Shown: one piece after another, positions 48,598 to 59,317 of the stretch
How positions within the stretch are numbered: the first letter of the stretch is position 1
Layout of the letters: each line of letters starts with the position of its first letter
Assembly (NCBI RefSeq): GCF_016808335.1
Contig: NC_053146.1
Location: 25,450,938-25,514,937 of the forward strand
Direction: 5' to 3'
Origin: Panicum virgatum
Lineage: Eukaryota; Streptophyta; Magnoliopsida; Poales; Poaceae
DNA length: 64,000 nt
The notes under the pieces: model-generated
Seen by the model: only the letters and a program-made list of their open reading frames with translations
The model's database searches: none
What the model was told of the DNA's origin: nothing
Program-made: the position numbers and the translations under genes

Positions 48598-48974
48598 CAC
48601 CGGTTATTTTTAGGCCTTCTCCTCCAAAATATTTTTTGATAGATATCATTCTTTGCTTTTATCACTGCCTTTTAATCCTTTTCAATAATTCTATAGCATC
48701 CCATGAGATCTTTATTTTGTGTGTATTCTGTTAGTTTTGTTCCTTTGTTTCTCTCATTGATAGATTGTTGATGTTCATATCATAGTTAAAAGTTAGGCAG
48801 AATAATGTAATTCATTATGCAATAATATGCTACTAAATTAGGCAAATAAATATGCTTTTGTTGGTAAAAATATGGTTCTCAATTAGCAATAACACAGGTT
48901 TGTTCTGCACCAATTTTGTATTAGCAATTTTGTACTTTTCATCATGCAAAAATGTGGTTAGAACTAGGTAAAAC
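48598..48974. other. Unassigned AT-rich sequence
   Basis: No gene or element recognised, apart from the AGGCAAATAAATATG-type words noted above. Confidence 0.5.
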
Positions 48975-49342
48975 CACTAGTAGGAATGTAAAGTTCCATG
49001 ACAAACCAGTTTCGTCATAGTAGAAGCCAAATCTGTCATAATTAAATTTTTGTGACGAATTTATGAAGAATTTGCCTTTGTCAAAAATAGAGTCTCAGGT
49101 TTGTTTGCTTAAGACAAAACAGAGAATTTTGTCATAGCACTCGTTTCATCCATGACGACAATACCCGCGTCGTAAAATGGTTTCCAGTTCATACGAATGA
49201 CGTGGAATGGTCGATGTGGCATCGTCCATGCTGCTCAATGACGTGTCCTCAACGTGGCATCGTCCATGCTGGACAATGACATGTCCGCTGACAAGTGTCC
49301 AGCGTGGATGACACCTCACGAGCCACATGTCCTTATGCTATT

Positions 49343-49428
49343 GCACCACGTGTCAACACGAGATCGCACCACGTGTCAACACAAGATCGCACCACGTGTT
49401 GTGATGCGATCGCCCCACGTGTCTGATG
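49343..49428 (+). repeat. 23-bp tandem repeats with CACGTG cores
   Basis: Units at 49343, 49366, 49389 and a partial one at 49412, each starting GC(A/C)CCACGTGT and ending near GATC. CACGTG is the plant G-box. Similar units near 50578-50663 have CCACATGT and CCACGTGT. Confidence 0.85.
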
Positions 49429-49430
49429 AG

Positions 49431-50540
49431 TCTCGGTCCCGATCTTCACGACATAGGATCTTGAACAAGATAACTAGCTGAAATCTCAACCAAGGTAACT
49501 AGCTGCAAGCAGCCGAGTAACTAGTGCAACCTGACGACACGCACAAGGAGCCAACCACCGTCTCTATACGGCAGCCTGAACCAAGGATTCGCCCAATCAC
49601 ACTCTCAAAGAACCAACCTACGCAGCCTGCACACGAAGTAGCAGGAGCACGGATTGGGTGCCGATGAAGCGGCCGCTTCTGTAATTCCAAGGGAAATCAC
49701 AAGAGCAAAGGGGTAGAGATCACTCTCTGAATTTGTTAGCACACAACTGAACAAAGGGATTCTATTTCATTATCAAAGTCTTGATTCATCTCTGAGATAC
49801 ATGGAGTACTTATACAAGGAACAACCCTCCTTGTTGGGTGTGAATGACTCTTGGAGTTTCTGGAGTTATGGTAACCCAAAAGTCACCACGAACTGAAAAC
49901 CCGAGGAGCCTCGCGTGGCTATTGGTCTTTTGTGCAGTCTCCACTAAATCGGCCATAACTCTTTATTGGGAAGTCCAAATGATATGAGGTTTCTTGCGTT
50001 GGAAAGCTAACATGATAAATTTCCAACCATATGCAGCATGAAGCACAAAACATTACAAAGTGGTACAGTTTTGCATGGGGAGTTGAACATCTGGCAGACT
50101 GTTGACATTCTGACCAGTCTTCACTAAAGTACTCAGATCTCATTACTGGATAATCAAAAGTACTCAGAAAATATGCCATTGGAAAGTAGACTTGATAAGA
50201 TTTCCAAAATGTCCTCATTGACCATTATAACTTTTGGGAATCAAAAGTTATGACTGATTCTTTCGGACTGTTCTACAGCACTGGTCGGGTTCGAGTGTGG
50301 TCCTCTGTAATCTTCTCCTTCTGTGTTCTTGTCATCCTCCTTGGTGAACCTAAGTAATAGCAACGTGTACGACTTAGGCAGTATATAATTCTCATTAATA
50401 TTAAAATAAATTTCACAAAGTAGCGCGTTCACCTCTTGTTGTAGTTTCTTAGCTCGGCTACGTGTAATTGGTCCAATGTTCACTTATTCTCTTTGCTGGT
50501 TGATATCTTCCACATCATGTGCTTGATTTACATCTTGCTT
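49431..50540 (-). mobile_element. Gypsy 3' end fragment (pol tail plus LTR)
   Basis: On the minus strand, the end of a pol ORF (50483-50241) is followed by LTR-like sequence. The LTR-like part has a TATA box (TATAAGTA, complement of 49807-49814) and a tail TTGTTCAAGATCCTATGTCG. The edges are not resolved, and no target duplication was found. Confidence 0.45.
50241..50483 (-). pseudogene. C-terminal tail of a gypsy polyprotein
   Basis: The 80-codon frame begins MNIGPITRSRAKKLQQEVNA. The GPITRSRAK motif is characteristic of the extreme C-terminus of several plant Ty3/gypsy polyproteins. It is followed by a variable acidic segment. The upstream integrase is missing, so this is a truncated remnant. 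Confidence 0.55.
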
Positions 50541-51010
50541 AGTTGAGATGGCCTCATAAGTGTCAAAACTTTATTGTGCCATGTGTCCACATGCTTAAGC
50601 ACCACATGTCACTATGATCGCTCCACAATTGCTCCACGTGTCTCCATGCGATTGGTCCACGTGGTAGCCATTTTTTAACTTTTTATTTTGCTGTGAGTAC
50701 ACAGAATTCATACAAGCAAAATCACCACACAGTAGGACAATTCGTCATAAAATCGTCACAAAACACACAGGAACATTCTGACATAATTTCACCATACTTA
50801 CATAAACTTGTTCATCACAAACACATACTGACATCTGTTCATCACAACACCACCATCACAAACACAGTTCATCACAAAAATTCACCATCACATCACATAT
50901 TGACATCAGTTCATCACAACAAGGTACTGACATAAGTTCAATCACAACCAGAAACATCAGGTCACCAAGACTCCCAAAATTAGTGGCATTCCTCCATCAA
51001 CTTCAGGTGG

Positions 51011-51397
51011 TCAAGGCTGAGAGAAGTTACCAAAAGTGTTCAGCATCAAGATACGCTTAAGGAGCTGGTTGTTCTCTTGTTGCTCTTTCTTGAATTCCTC
51101 CAACTCCTTTTGTGCCCGCAGCAACACTTGGTCCTGGTCTTCACACTTCTTCTTTAGTACATAAACCTGCTCATGGAGATTAGCGGCCACTTGGTTTGCA
51201 GCAGCGAGTTGTTCTTTAATGGCCTTTTCAGCCGAAGTCTCTGATTTCTTGGAGTTAACAGAAACACCAATATTCTTTAGAAATGTGTTGTTTGAGGTGT
51301 TCTGAGAGAGCACTTTGGAAACAACCTGAGCACTAGGCATTGGTGCCTGGCCATCATTAACAGATTCTGTTCGCATGCTTTCCATAGCAGCCTGCAA
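51011..51397 (-). CDS. Coiled-coil ORF, possible last exon of a CACTA-type gene
   Basis: An open 128-codon frame on the minus strand. Its ATG lies 8 bp inside a plausible splice acceptor (CTTTGCAG, complement of about 51398-51405), so the true exon may start at the acceptor. Residues about 55-115 form a strong heptad pattern (EKAIKEQLAAANQVAANLHE, KKKCEDQDQVLLRAQKELEE). Plant Ptta/En/Spm-type proteins (PF03004) often end in such a coiled coil, which suggests it belongs to the CACTA-like element. No catalytic domain is present, so this is tentative. Confidence 0.4.
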   Translation of the reverse strand: MQAAMESMRTESVNDGQAPMPSAQVVSKVLSQNTSNNTFLKNIGVSVNSKKSETSAEKAIKEQLAAANQVAANLHEQVYVLKKKCEDQDQVLLRAQKELEEFKKEQQENNQLLKRILMLNTFGNFSQP

Positions 51398-51399
51398 AG

Positions 51400-51735
51400 T
51401 TCAAGTATTTCATAAGCTCATTCAATAGAAGAAGACCAAGAAACCTGGTATGGAAAAATAAAAAGGGAACAAAAACAGATTAAAAATCCATTGCTCTAGT
51501 GAAAGTATTGGACCCATGTATGTGGAGGTGTAAGGCCGGTCGGCACGGAATGTGCCGGGCGGCCAGGATTTTCTCTGATTTCGACCATCTTTGGACAGTG
51601 GAATCCTGCAAGCACAACTCATCCAAAACTTATGGAACTTATTAGAATCAAATAAAATATGCATGGAACATGGTGCAAAACTCAATTTATTCCCGAGAAG
51701 TTGATGGTCAAAACGTGAGATAATGGCCATCAACA
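51400..51735 (-). mobile_element. 3' LTR fragment of Athila-like element E
   Basis: The minus strand starts TGTTGATGGCCATTATC (complement ending at 51735). A GC-rich hairpin (51535-51565) has arms of 13 bp with two mismatches around GGAAT. The LTR is cut off near 51400 at the coiled-coil ORF. It is related in style to the D LTR but a different family. Confidence 0.6.
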
Positions 51736-52681
51736 CCCCCCCCCCAAGCTTAAACTTTTGCTGGTCCTCGAGGAAAGCTTTATACTGAGGCTCGGTGGAT
51801 CAAGAGTTGCGTCAATACTTGCCCTCTACAGGTACCCTGTGCATAGCATATTACTCTATCCGTATGTACTTCGAGTAAGTTGGCACATACCTATATGTTC
51901 TGGATGATGGGCATATTTCACATTTCATCCCATGTCTTGAGCGGTTGGAGGACTGAACAATCTTCACCGGATTATTTTCCTGTTTTCCTTGTTCAGGTTC
52001 ATTCTCGGAATATTTCTTAGGTATGCATATGATTAAGGTTCCCTAAAGGTACTCTCAATCACTCAAGATGTATGATCCTCACCAAGGTCGAAACTTGACC
52101 AACTTCTTCCTAATCTAAGGCTGATATCTGGAGTTATGGGTAGGAAGAGTATGACATACCTTGATTACCTGTGTTGCCGAGCCAAAGAGTGGTTCGCAAG
52201 AGGTAGGTACTTGATCAAATTCCAATATTATGGAATCACAAATGTTTAAGGGAGAGGGAGAAATGGATTCACACTTTTGGTAATGTTTTTGGGTCATTTT
52301 ATTGAACTCCTCTTTTGGACTATTTTTGCTAAGGATCATGGGCACTTCTTCTTTCTTTCTTTCTTTTAAAGAAGATAACCCCATGTCCTCCATGAATTCA
52401 GTATTTTCAGAGGGAGTATTTGAAGAAATTTTAACCATTTTTAAAGTGGATAGACATAGTGGAGATTTTGGGCTGAGTTGTGGTGGGACTTGTCTGGTGA
52501 AAGTGGATGACAACACCCGGAGTAGGTAATTATCTTATCAGACATTTTGAGGCTAGCAATGAAATGGGTATGCAAAGGAGAAAGACCGACAGATGACAAG
52601 TACCTTTTCTCAAGCGAACTCACCATTCGACAAAGCTCAAAGTAAATCAAGATAGCCTATGGTAGTTCATGCATGAAATAT
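51736..52681 (-). mobile_element. 3' internal region of element E, part 1
   Basis: On the minus strand: a polypurine tract AAGCTTGGGGGGGG (complement of about 51737-51750), preceded by CTCGAGGACCAGCAAAAG as in other Athila-like elements. A 133-codon frame (52516-52115) with Ser/Pro/Lys-rich sequence has no recognised domain and may be chance. It ends at AATAT (52677-52681), the left target duplication of element C, and resumes at 63253. Confidence 0.6.
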
Positions 52682-55600
52682 TGTAACACCCCAGGTGTTA
52701 ATCACCTATAGTTAAGGTTAATCATGTGTTTGGTATCATCTTTAACACTAACTGTGCATGCATAAAATATTTATAATTACATTTTTGCTAGCTTGTTAAC
52801 ACATGGAGTGATGACTATTTTTCAAATCCAATGAAACATGTTTTAAAAATAAATTTTAAATTCTTGCTCAAATAAACTTTTGCCTAAAAACAAACTTGTA
52901 GAGTTTGGAGTGGTGAAAAACTTTCGTGTTTATGGTTTGTTTTAAGTTTCAGCACAAAATTTGAAGAAAACTTTTAATTTTGCTTTGAATAGGACATTAA
53001 TGCTTTGGTTTTAATATTTCAAATTTTAAACCATGATCTAATCTTCAAATGAATTTGTGCCTAAAACGAAAGTTGTAGTATTTGAAGTTTTGAACAACTT
53101 TCGTATTCAAAAGTTTTTCGTTTGACTTCGGGAGCAAGGAGAAAAACTGAATTTATAATTGGACTTTGAATTTTAATCTAATCACGGTTTTGCCACTGTC
53201 TCTATTCTCAGTATCCTTCCTATCTCGCCGACGCCGTGACGGCGCCGTACGCCGACGTCGACACCCGGCCGCCCCACGCGTCGCGCCCCCGACCAAACCG
53301 GCCTCGCGCGCCCACGGGTTTGCCGAAACCCCTCCTCTCTGGCCGCTTCCGTGCGCGACACGCACCCCGCCGTTGCTTTACTCGACACGCCGCGGACGCC
53401 GTCACCGTTTCGACGTCGGGGCAGTCACGCCGCACCGTTGAAACCGTCACCGCTTAAGCCATCATCCGTCGAAGCCAACTTCGATTTTTCCTCTCCCGAA
53501 GCATCCACGCACACACAAACAAGCTGAGCAGAGCCGTGCCCAAATTTGCCACGACACGAGTGCGCCGCCACAGTCGCGGGGCCGGGACTGCCCTCGCCGC
53601 CGCACGCCGCCTTGCGTCGCCGGCGCGTCCTGCACCATCGCCGCCAAGGCCGTCGCGGTCGCGAGCTGAGCTTGCCGGCGAAACCGCCGCCCGCCATGGA
53701 CAGCTCACCGTGGAGCCTTCTCCTCCGGCCCTCTTCCTCCCAATCCGAGCCCGCAACGAGCTTCCTCACGCCCCACCGGTGCTCCTCGGCCCGAGCCTGC
53801 CCCGAATCGGCCACCGGAACTTCGCCGCCGCAGCTTGCCGTCGCCGCTACCTGCTGCTCGCCGTGGGGGATCCCCTTCCTGTCCATCCCAACCCACACCG
53901 AGCACGTCCACAGGTTGCTCTCGTCGCCCTCGTGCCTTTCCCCCTCTTTCCCCTTGCCGCCGGTGAGCATCGTCGCCGGAATCGAGCTCCCCGTGCTCTC
54001 CTCTGTTCCAAATCGTGACCAGGGACATCGGGCAACAATTGACACAAGTCCAGGGGGTTTTCTGCGAAGTCTATGACTCATATGAATAGTGCTGCGAAGG
54101 GTTCTTTTGTAATACATTGGCTGAAACTTTGAAAAATCGTAGTAAATCGTAGAAAAATCAGAAAAATGCAAACTAAAATTTGTTGGATTCCTTGTTCTAA
54201 GATCTACAACTTTCCTTAAAGTTTGATATTCAGTTTCTAAATAGTTTTTGCTCTACTTTAAATGTTAGTTTAAGTGGTTGCAAGCTTTGAAAATGTTTAG
54301 TAAATAGTAAAAAAATGGTGAAAAGATAAAAATAGTTGGGTTAGCGTTGTTTTGACATGTATAACTTTGGAAAAATATTTTTGCATGCTTTATCAATAGA
54401 TCATCATGCTGGTAACTTTTGGTTGTTAGATCATGTCCTCAAGTTAAGTTTTTGCATTTCTGTAGTTCCTAGCTATATCTTTCACTTTCCAAAAGTATTG
54501 CTAAGCCATTCTTTTCTGCGTGTTTCAATCTAGCAAGTTATGTCATTGCTGGATGAAATATATTAACTCTTGTTTAACGAGACATGTTTGGCAAATTCTT
54601 ATTGGTGAGTGCTTGCAGTGATTTGAGTTAAGTTAACTTGTATGTCATGTTGGGGTTAAATTTAATTACCTCATGTTATCAATAAATGCTAAAAAATCAT
54701 GGTTGCTTGTTAATTCCAACAATTTAAGTTAGTCCTGTATAAGTTATGTTAACCTCGTGAGAACTAGTTCATGGGTTGCTTGTATTTATTTTACTTTTAT
54801 GCCTTGTTGGTTAAATAAATTGTTCTTTCTTGCTTTATATCCTTGCTTAGGTTTTTATAAGAAAGCTAGCAATGCTTTTTAGTAGGAAACACTTCATGCT
54901 AAAATACTTGAATAAACTCTCGTGTTGCAGCTCCAACTCTGTTGCCTTTTGAGTTTGTTTGTTGTGTTTACTCGATAAATGATTGCCCAGTCTTGTCTTT
55001 CCTATAATTGCATTGCATTTGCATCGTTGCATATCATCTAGGTACGCTAAATCTGCGACACGTGGAACCGGAGGGCAATGTTAAAGCTGAGCTAGAAGAT
55101 GGTGCACGGGTGGACTAATCCAGAAGACAGAAGGACCGACTGGAGTGCATGCTTGGACTGGGATGATGTCAAGCCGGTGCAAGACTACCAGCTAACTAAT
55201 TGACTTTGTGTCAAACCCAGGCAAGCCCGGAGCATAACCCCTAAATTGTGTATGCAATGTTTATTTAAGTATTTGTGCATTTACATTTTTAGGAGTTGTA
55301 TGGAATCCCAGTATGCATGTTTCTCCCTAGGTATATATGAGTCTATACTAGTATACAGGTGTCGTTAGTATTGCCATGCTTAACTAAGATCCGGTAGAAG
55401 TTGAGTGATTACTGTCACTCGCGAGCTATAGGTTTTTATTACTTATGGAAAAGTGGCTTGAGAATGAATCTGTGAGGAAAGAAAAATGGAGACCGAGCAG
55501 AGAGGAATTGGATCTGGATATGAAAGGAATGGAAAGTAAGCCTCCACCTGTGTCGATTGAGGACCGTACCGTTGTTGGCCGTGCTGACCAAGTTTGAATA

Positions 55601-56590
55601 GTACTAACCACATGCTGGAGTAGGAGGTAGTCGAAACCAGTAAGCTAATTACCTGATTTGCAACGACACTTTGAATCGCGACCCGCTACTCTGGGAGTGG
55701 AATGATGGTGGGTGTTGGAGTGTATGTCACCTCCGGGTTCTCTGGGAGTTCGCCGTGAGGGGCCCTTCACTCGGGTTTTGGCAGGCGTGATTCAAACGTC
55801 GGGGTAATGATGGGAACGGTTGACATATGTGGTCCGGCGTGGCTGCACGTGTTGTGTGAGTTAGGTCCACCTTGCAAGGTTAAATCGGATCGATTTGCCG
55901 TCTCTCTCGGTTAAGAGAACCTTGGTCACTTCGTCACATCATAGTAAAGGATGAAATGAGAATGAGTTGAAGACATTTGAATGGTTTTAATAGAGGTTTA
56001 ATGTGATCAACCATGCTTGCTTTAGATGTCAGGCAAATTTAGTTGGTACTTGATAAACTTAAATTGAGCTAAAACATTGAAAGTAAGGATCCAGTATTAG
56101 TAGCTTTTTAGCAAAACAAACTCCAGAGCCAAAAAGCTTTGCATGTCTAGATAGTGGGCTAAGTATACCCGTGTCGGGTAAGTCTTGCTGAGTATTAGTA
56201 TATTCAGGGTTTGTTGTCACCCTGTTTTCAATTAACTACTGCTAGTTGGAGCTAACCTGGATTCACATTGGTGGGCTCGATGTGACATCCTCACGTCATC
56301 GTAGTTATCGTAGTTTTCAAACTAAACTTCTATTTAAATTCCGCTGCTTTTTGAACTCTGATATTTTAGATAAACTCATTTTGTTAAGCTCTATTTTGTA
56401 TTTTAAATTTGAGAAACTTCTGTTTGCATGTAATCACCTGTGCTCGCCTTTGGGTGAGACTTCCGGTGTTTTCTATCCTTAACCCAACAGGCTGCCGGAT
56501 TACACCGTTTTAAGTGCGTGTTTACTTGATTAACGCTTAAGATGAAAGTTAGCGCACTTAAGCCGGTTTAATTTAGGCGGTTCTGTCACA
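52682..56590 (+). mobile_element. 5' LTR of C
   Basis: Layout parallels B: AT-rich start, CpG-rich block (about 53220-54010), AT-rich intron-like stretch ending CATCTAG (55041), an exon-like segment with a degenerate acidic frame (about 55042-55240, RHVEPEGNVKAELEDGARVD then stops), and a stem-loop (56188-56206, one mismatch). Two regions align loosely to the B LTR: GGCAAGCCC(C)GGA(G)CATAACC and the following GTGCATTTACA. Confidence 0.9.
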
Positions 56591-56592
56591 GC

Positions 56593-56604
56593 TGGTATCA
56601 GAGC
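56593..56604 (+). other. Primer binding site of C (tRNA-iMet type)
   Basis: TGGTATCAGAGC, two bases after the LTR. It has the consensus base at the position altered in B. Confidence 0.88.
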
Positions 56605-57540
56605 CGAAACGCACTGGGGATGATTACTTGTATGCTTAATTAAGTTTAAAACTAAATTTTTGGCTTGCAAAATGTTGGTTTTGAAAACTTGACGCTAGTT
56701 GCGCTAAGGAATAAGATAGATAGCTCGTATGCCCTATCTAGGTTTTATTAGCTATGGTGGCATCTAAGTATCTATTTTATTCCAGCACTTCCAGCATTTA
56801 CTTTTTGTTAAACCTTACTTTTGTGCACAACTGTTATTCTGTAACGACGCACCTACGCTGAGGTAAGCAAGGTGAGCATTCTTGGTAGTCCTTTAGAATA
56901 GCTCACGTGTTTCATACGTGTGCGGGTCCCGTATGATGAGCATACGAGGAGGTGATAAGGTTTAATTCAAACGAGCCTGTCGCTATTTGCCGCCTGATAT
57001 GGAGTGCGGATTTCCCACTGTGTCATTGTAATCACGGCCATCTCGTAAGGCAATGTTACGAGGTGAAGACCTGTTATGTGGTTAGACATAACCGTGTACC
57101 TTGGGACACGTTTACCCTTGGGTGTCCCGTAAGGCGATTTGTACGGGAAGTGAATACGTTGCCCCGGTAACGTATGAAGTGCTGCCCATTCAGCGTCGAA
57201 CGTTTGGGTGCCATCTCTATAGTGGATGGTAATGTATGTGTGAATATGTGGGAAACTGCATATGCGTTACCCGTGTGGCGTAGGACACATGGGGGTCGTT
57301 CGTGTGTGCTGGCATGAAGGGTCCAGAAATGGATTTATATATCTCTTTATATCTTGTGTTTGTCTGCAGGTACGCTAACCACGTTACGTAAGCTTTGATC
57401 GTAAGAACGGCTAGTATATATAGGGAGAGTACGTATTGTGCCGCCAGTTGTCCCCGTATGCCTAGTATTGGCAATTGTTTGGGTGAGGAACGAATAGAAC
57501 GTGCATGCATCCTGTCGTCTTGGTTTGGTTGATTGCCTTG
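56605..57540 (+). other. Structured leader of C, related to the B leader
   Basis: Non-coding. Blocks shared with B in the same order: GTAACGACGCACCTA (56842 and 19593), TCTATAGTG...GGTAATGTATG (57214 and 19955), GTGCTGGCATGAA(A/G)GG (57307 and 19991), TGCAGGTAC(G/A)CTAACC (57366 and 20134), TTGGCAATTGTTT (57468 and 20252), GAGGAACGAA and ACGTGCATGCAT. Several hairpins with CGTAAGG/TTACGAGG-type arms are present. Confidence 0.75.
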
Positions 57541-57632
57541 CTTGTTACGTTGTTTTACTAAAATGTGTTGCTTTTACCTAAATGTCCTTTTAAGTTTTCT
57601 GTTGTAGTAGTGGGCTGATGTAATCTGCTGGA

Positions 57633-57900
57633 TTAATCTTGGGTTGAGAGGATCTTCCGCAAATCAGTAGCTTTGGGGCCATATGCGAACCTTACCATTA
57701 ATCCTATCTTGTCATTCAAATCAACCTTTGATCTATTTCTTGAACCAATTCCAGCAAAAACAATGTTGCTTCTTCCTTCAGTGCCTTGATGTTTGTAAAC
57801 AACATCATTCAATTCGTTGTCCAATGACCACGCTATTCTCTCCTGAGGTTGTGTTCTCCATTGTTGGGCATTTTGATTCCAACATTTGAAATCTTATACC
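57633..57900 (-). pseudogene. Unidentified open fragment, possibly captured
   Basis: A minus-strand frame open from about 57895 to 57633, with WRTQPQERIAWSLDNELND and NIVFAGIGSRNRSKVDLNDK and an ordinary coding-like composition. No ATG is in the expected place and there is no upstream context. It lies in the middle of an otherwise non-coding element, just after the leader. I do not recognise the family. It may be a transduced host exon, a fragment of another element, or chance. Confidence 0.35.
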
Positions 57901-59300
57901 TTCATTCTTGCTCAGTTAATTTTTGGATAACTTAAAAAAAGATTTATGATAATGTTAACTTTTGAGTAGAGTCATTGTAACATCCTGCATCACATCATTG
58001 GTCAGTGCATTGTGTTGCATCATGATCGGGAATGCGTAGGCTGACTAACGGGTATGCGTCCGAGTACAACTTCGGGTTGTCTTCGGTTTCATTAATCTAT
58101 CTTGTTGCTGGCACTGTTGGGTTGCTACTATCGATTTCTCTTGCGGTTTTGTTTAGTTGCATAACCTTGATGCCGCGACGGGACCTAGGGTCTCACGTGT
58201 GCTGCAGCCACATGATTGAGCCACTAGGAGCGCGCTGGTGTCTAGGTATGTGTGACGTAACTCACTGCAATCCCTTTTTATGCAACCTTACTAGTGTCCT
58301 ATCTGTTGATCCTTCCTTGAGGGTATAGAGCTAACAAGGTATTAGTCACGAGAGAACGGTTACGGGGTATGGACCATGTGCATCATCAACTCATGCATGT
58401 GCGCATCATGCTTATGCATCTCATACACGCATACATCGAGAGCATTGTCATCCTTGCATCATGGTGTATGCATCATTGAACCAGCATCATGGCAAATGCA
58501 TCATATCACATGCACCGTTTCATTCGCATGGAGAAGTCTATCATTGCATTGCATTGGTCCTGCAATCATCCATCTTAAGAGTCCATTATTATCGTGGTTA
58601 TTAAACATATGCATCATGAGTTTGAACATTCTGTCACTATCCATAAGCATAGTGACATTTCATTGGCATAAAAATCATGATTTGTGACTACTAGCAAAAT
58701 CCTAAGCAAGGATGTTCCAAAAACTCCTCTTAAGCCAATCGTCAGTACTATCTTCCTCTGCTATCCATAAATCTTAAAATAACTCTCCTCGAGATCTGCA
58801 AACATTCAACACTGAAGGATGTTTTTATCTCGACTCTGTGAGAACTTGACCACTTTGCTTCATCGTCATTGATTATCCTTTTACCTTTTCTTTCTGGACC
58901 TGAAAATCGTGCATGGCGTGCTTGTACAATCTAGTTGTAGTGCCGTGCAAGAATCGAGTTCGGATGTCTTCTTGAATGCGCCGTCTTCATTAAGAGGTGG
59001 TAGACAAGCGATCTTGTTGAAGATGCTGGGATGATCAAGCTACCTATGCCATTGCTGTTGGAGCGAGAGGGCAAACAACACTTGAAGTCGCACAAGTTAC
59101 CGATCGAATAAAATCATGGGAGATACCGTGCTTCTTATACCTTGCTTCTTAAACTTTCTCTAAGATCTCACTCTTTATCTGCAAAGGATCATATCGTCAA
59201 CATCAATCTTCTCTAGTGTGACTTTGTCCTGCTGGATTTGATGGTTGGTCTGCTCCTCTTCCCTTAAGAGTCTTCCGTTCTGAATCTCGGGACGAGATTC
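57901..59300 (+). other. Non-coding interior of C
   Basis: No gag, RT or integrase motif in any frame. About 58375-58560 is rich in GCATCAT and CATGCAT words. An ORF at 58032-58328 has one hydrophobic stretch but no support. A TGTAACATCCTGCATC segment at about 57978 resembles an LTR start, but no partner is visible. Confidence 0.6.
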
Positions 59301-59317
59301 TTTTAAGGGGGTAGGGT
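59301..59317 (+). other. Polypurine tract of C
   Basis: TTTTAAGGGGGTAGGGT directly before the 3' LTR. It is preceded by TCTCGGGACGAGATTC, an inverted repeat (CTCG...CGAG) like that in B. Confidence 0.85.

Larger units (their letters stand above)
48975..51400. mobile_element. CACTA-like transposon, left end and remnants
   Basis: Begins CACTAGTAGGAA at 48975, followed by subterminal repeats of the form GTCATAG, TGTGACGAA and CATGACGAC. CACGTGTC-containing repeats lie at 49343-49428 and again at about 50578-50663. A coiled-coil ORF (51011-51397, minus) may be the end of its gene. The matching right TIR (TAGTG) was not found, so the extent is uncertain. A gypsy fragment (49431-50540) splits it. 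Confidence 0.45.

Noticed and set aside
49343..49428. CRISPR-like array of 23-bp repeats
   Set aside because: The units are directly adjacent without spacers, and the DNA is plant nuclear.
52302..52529. Plus-strand ORF in element E
   Set aside because: It overlaps a minus-strand frame of similar length, and neither has a recognisable domain.
58032..58328. ORF with one hydrophobic stretch in the interior of C
   Set aside because: There is no homologue, no supporting context and no matching sequence in B; it is probably chance.
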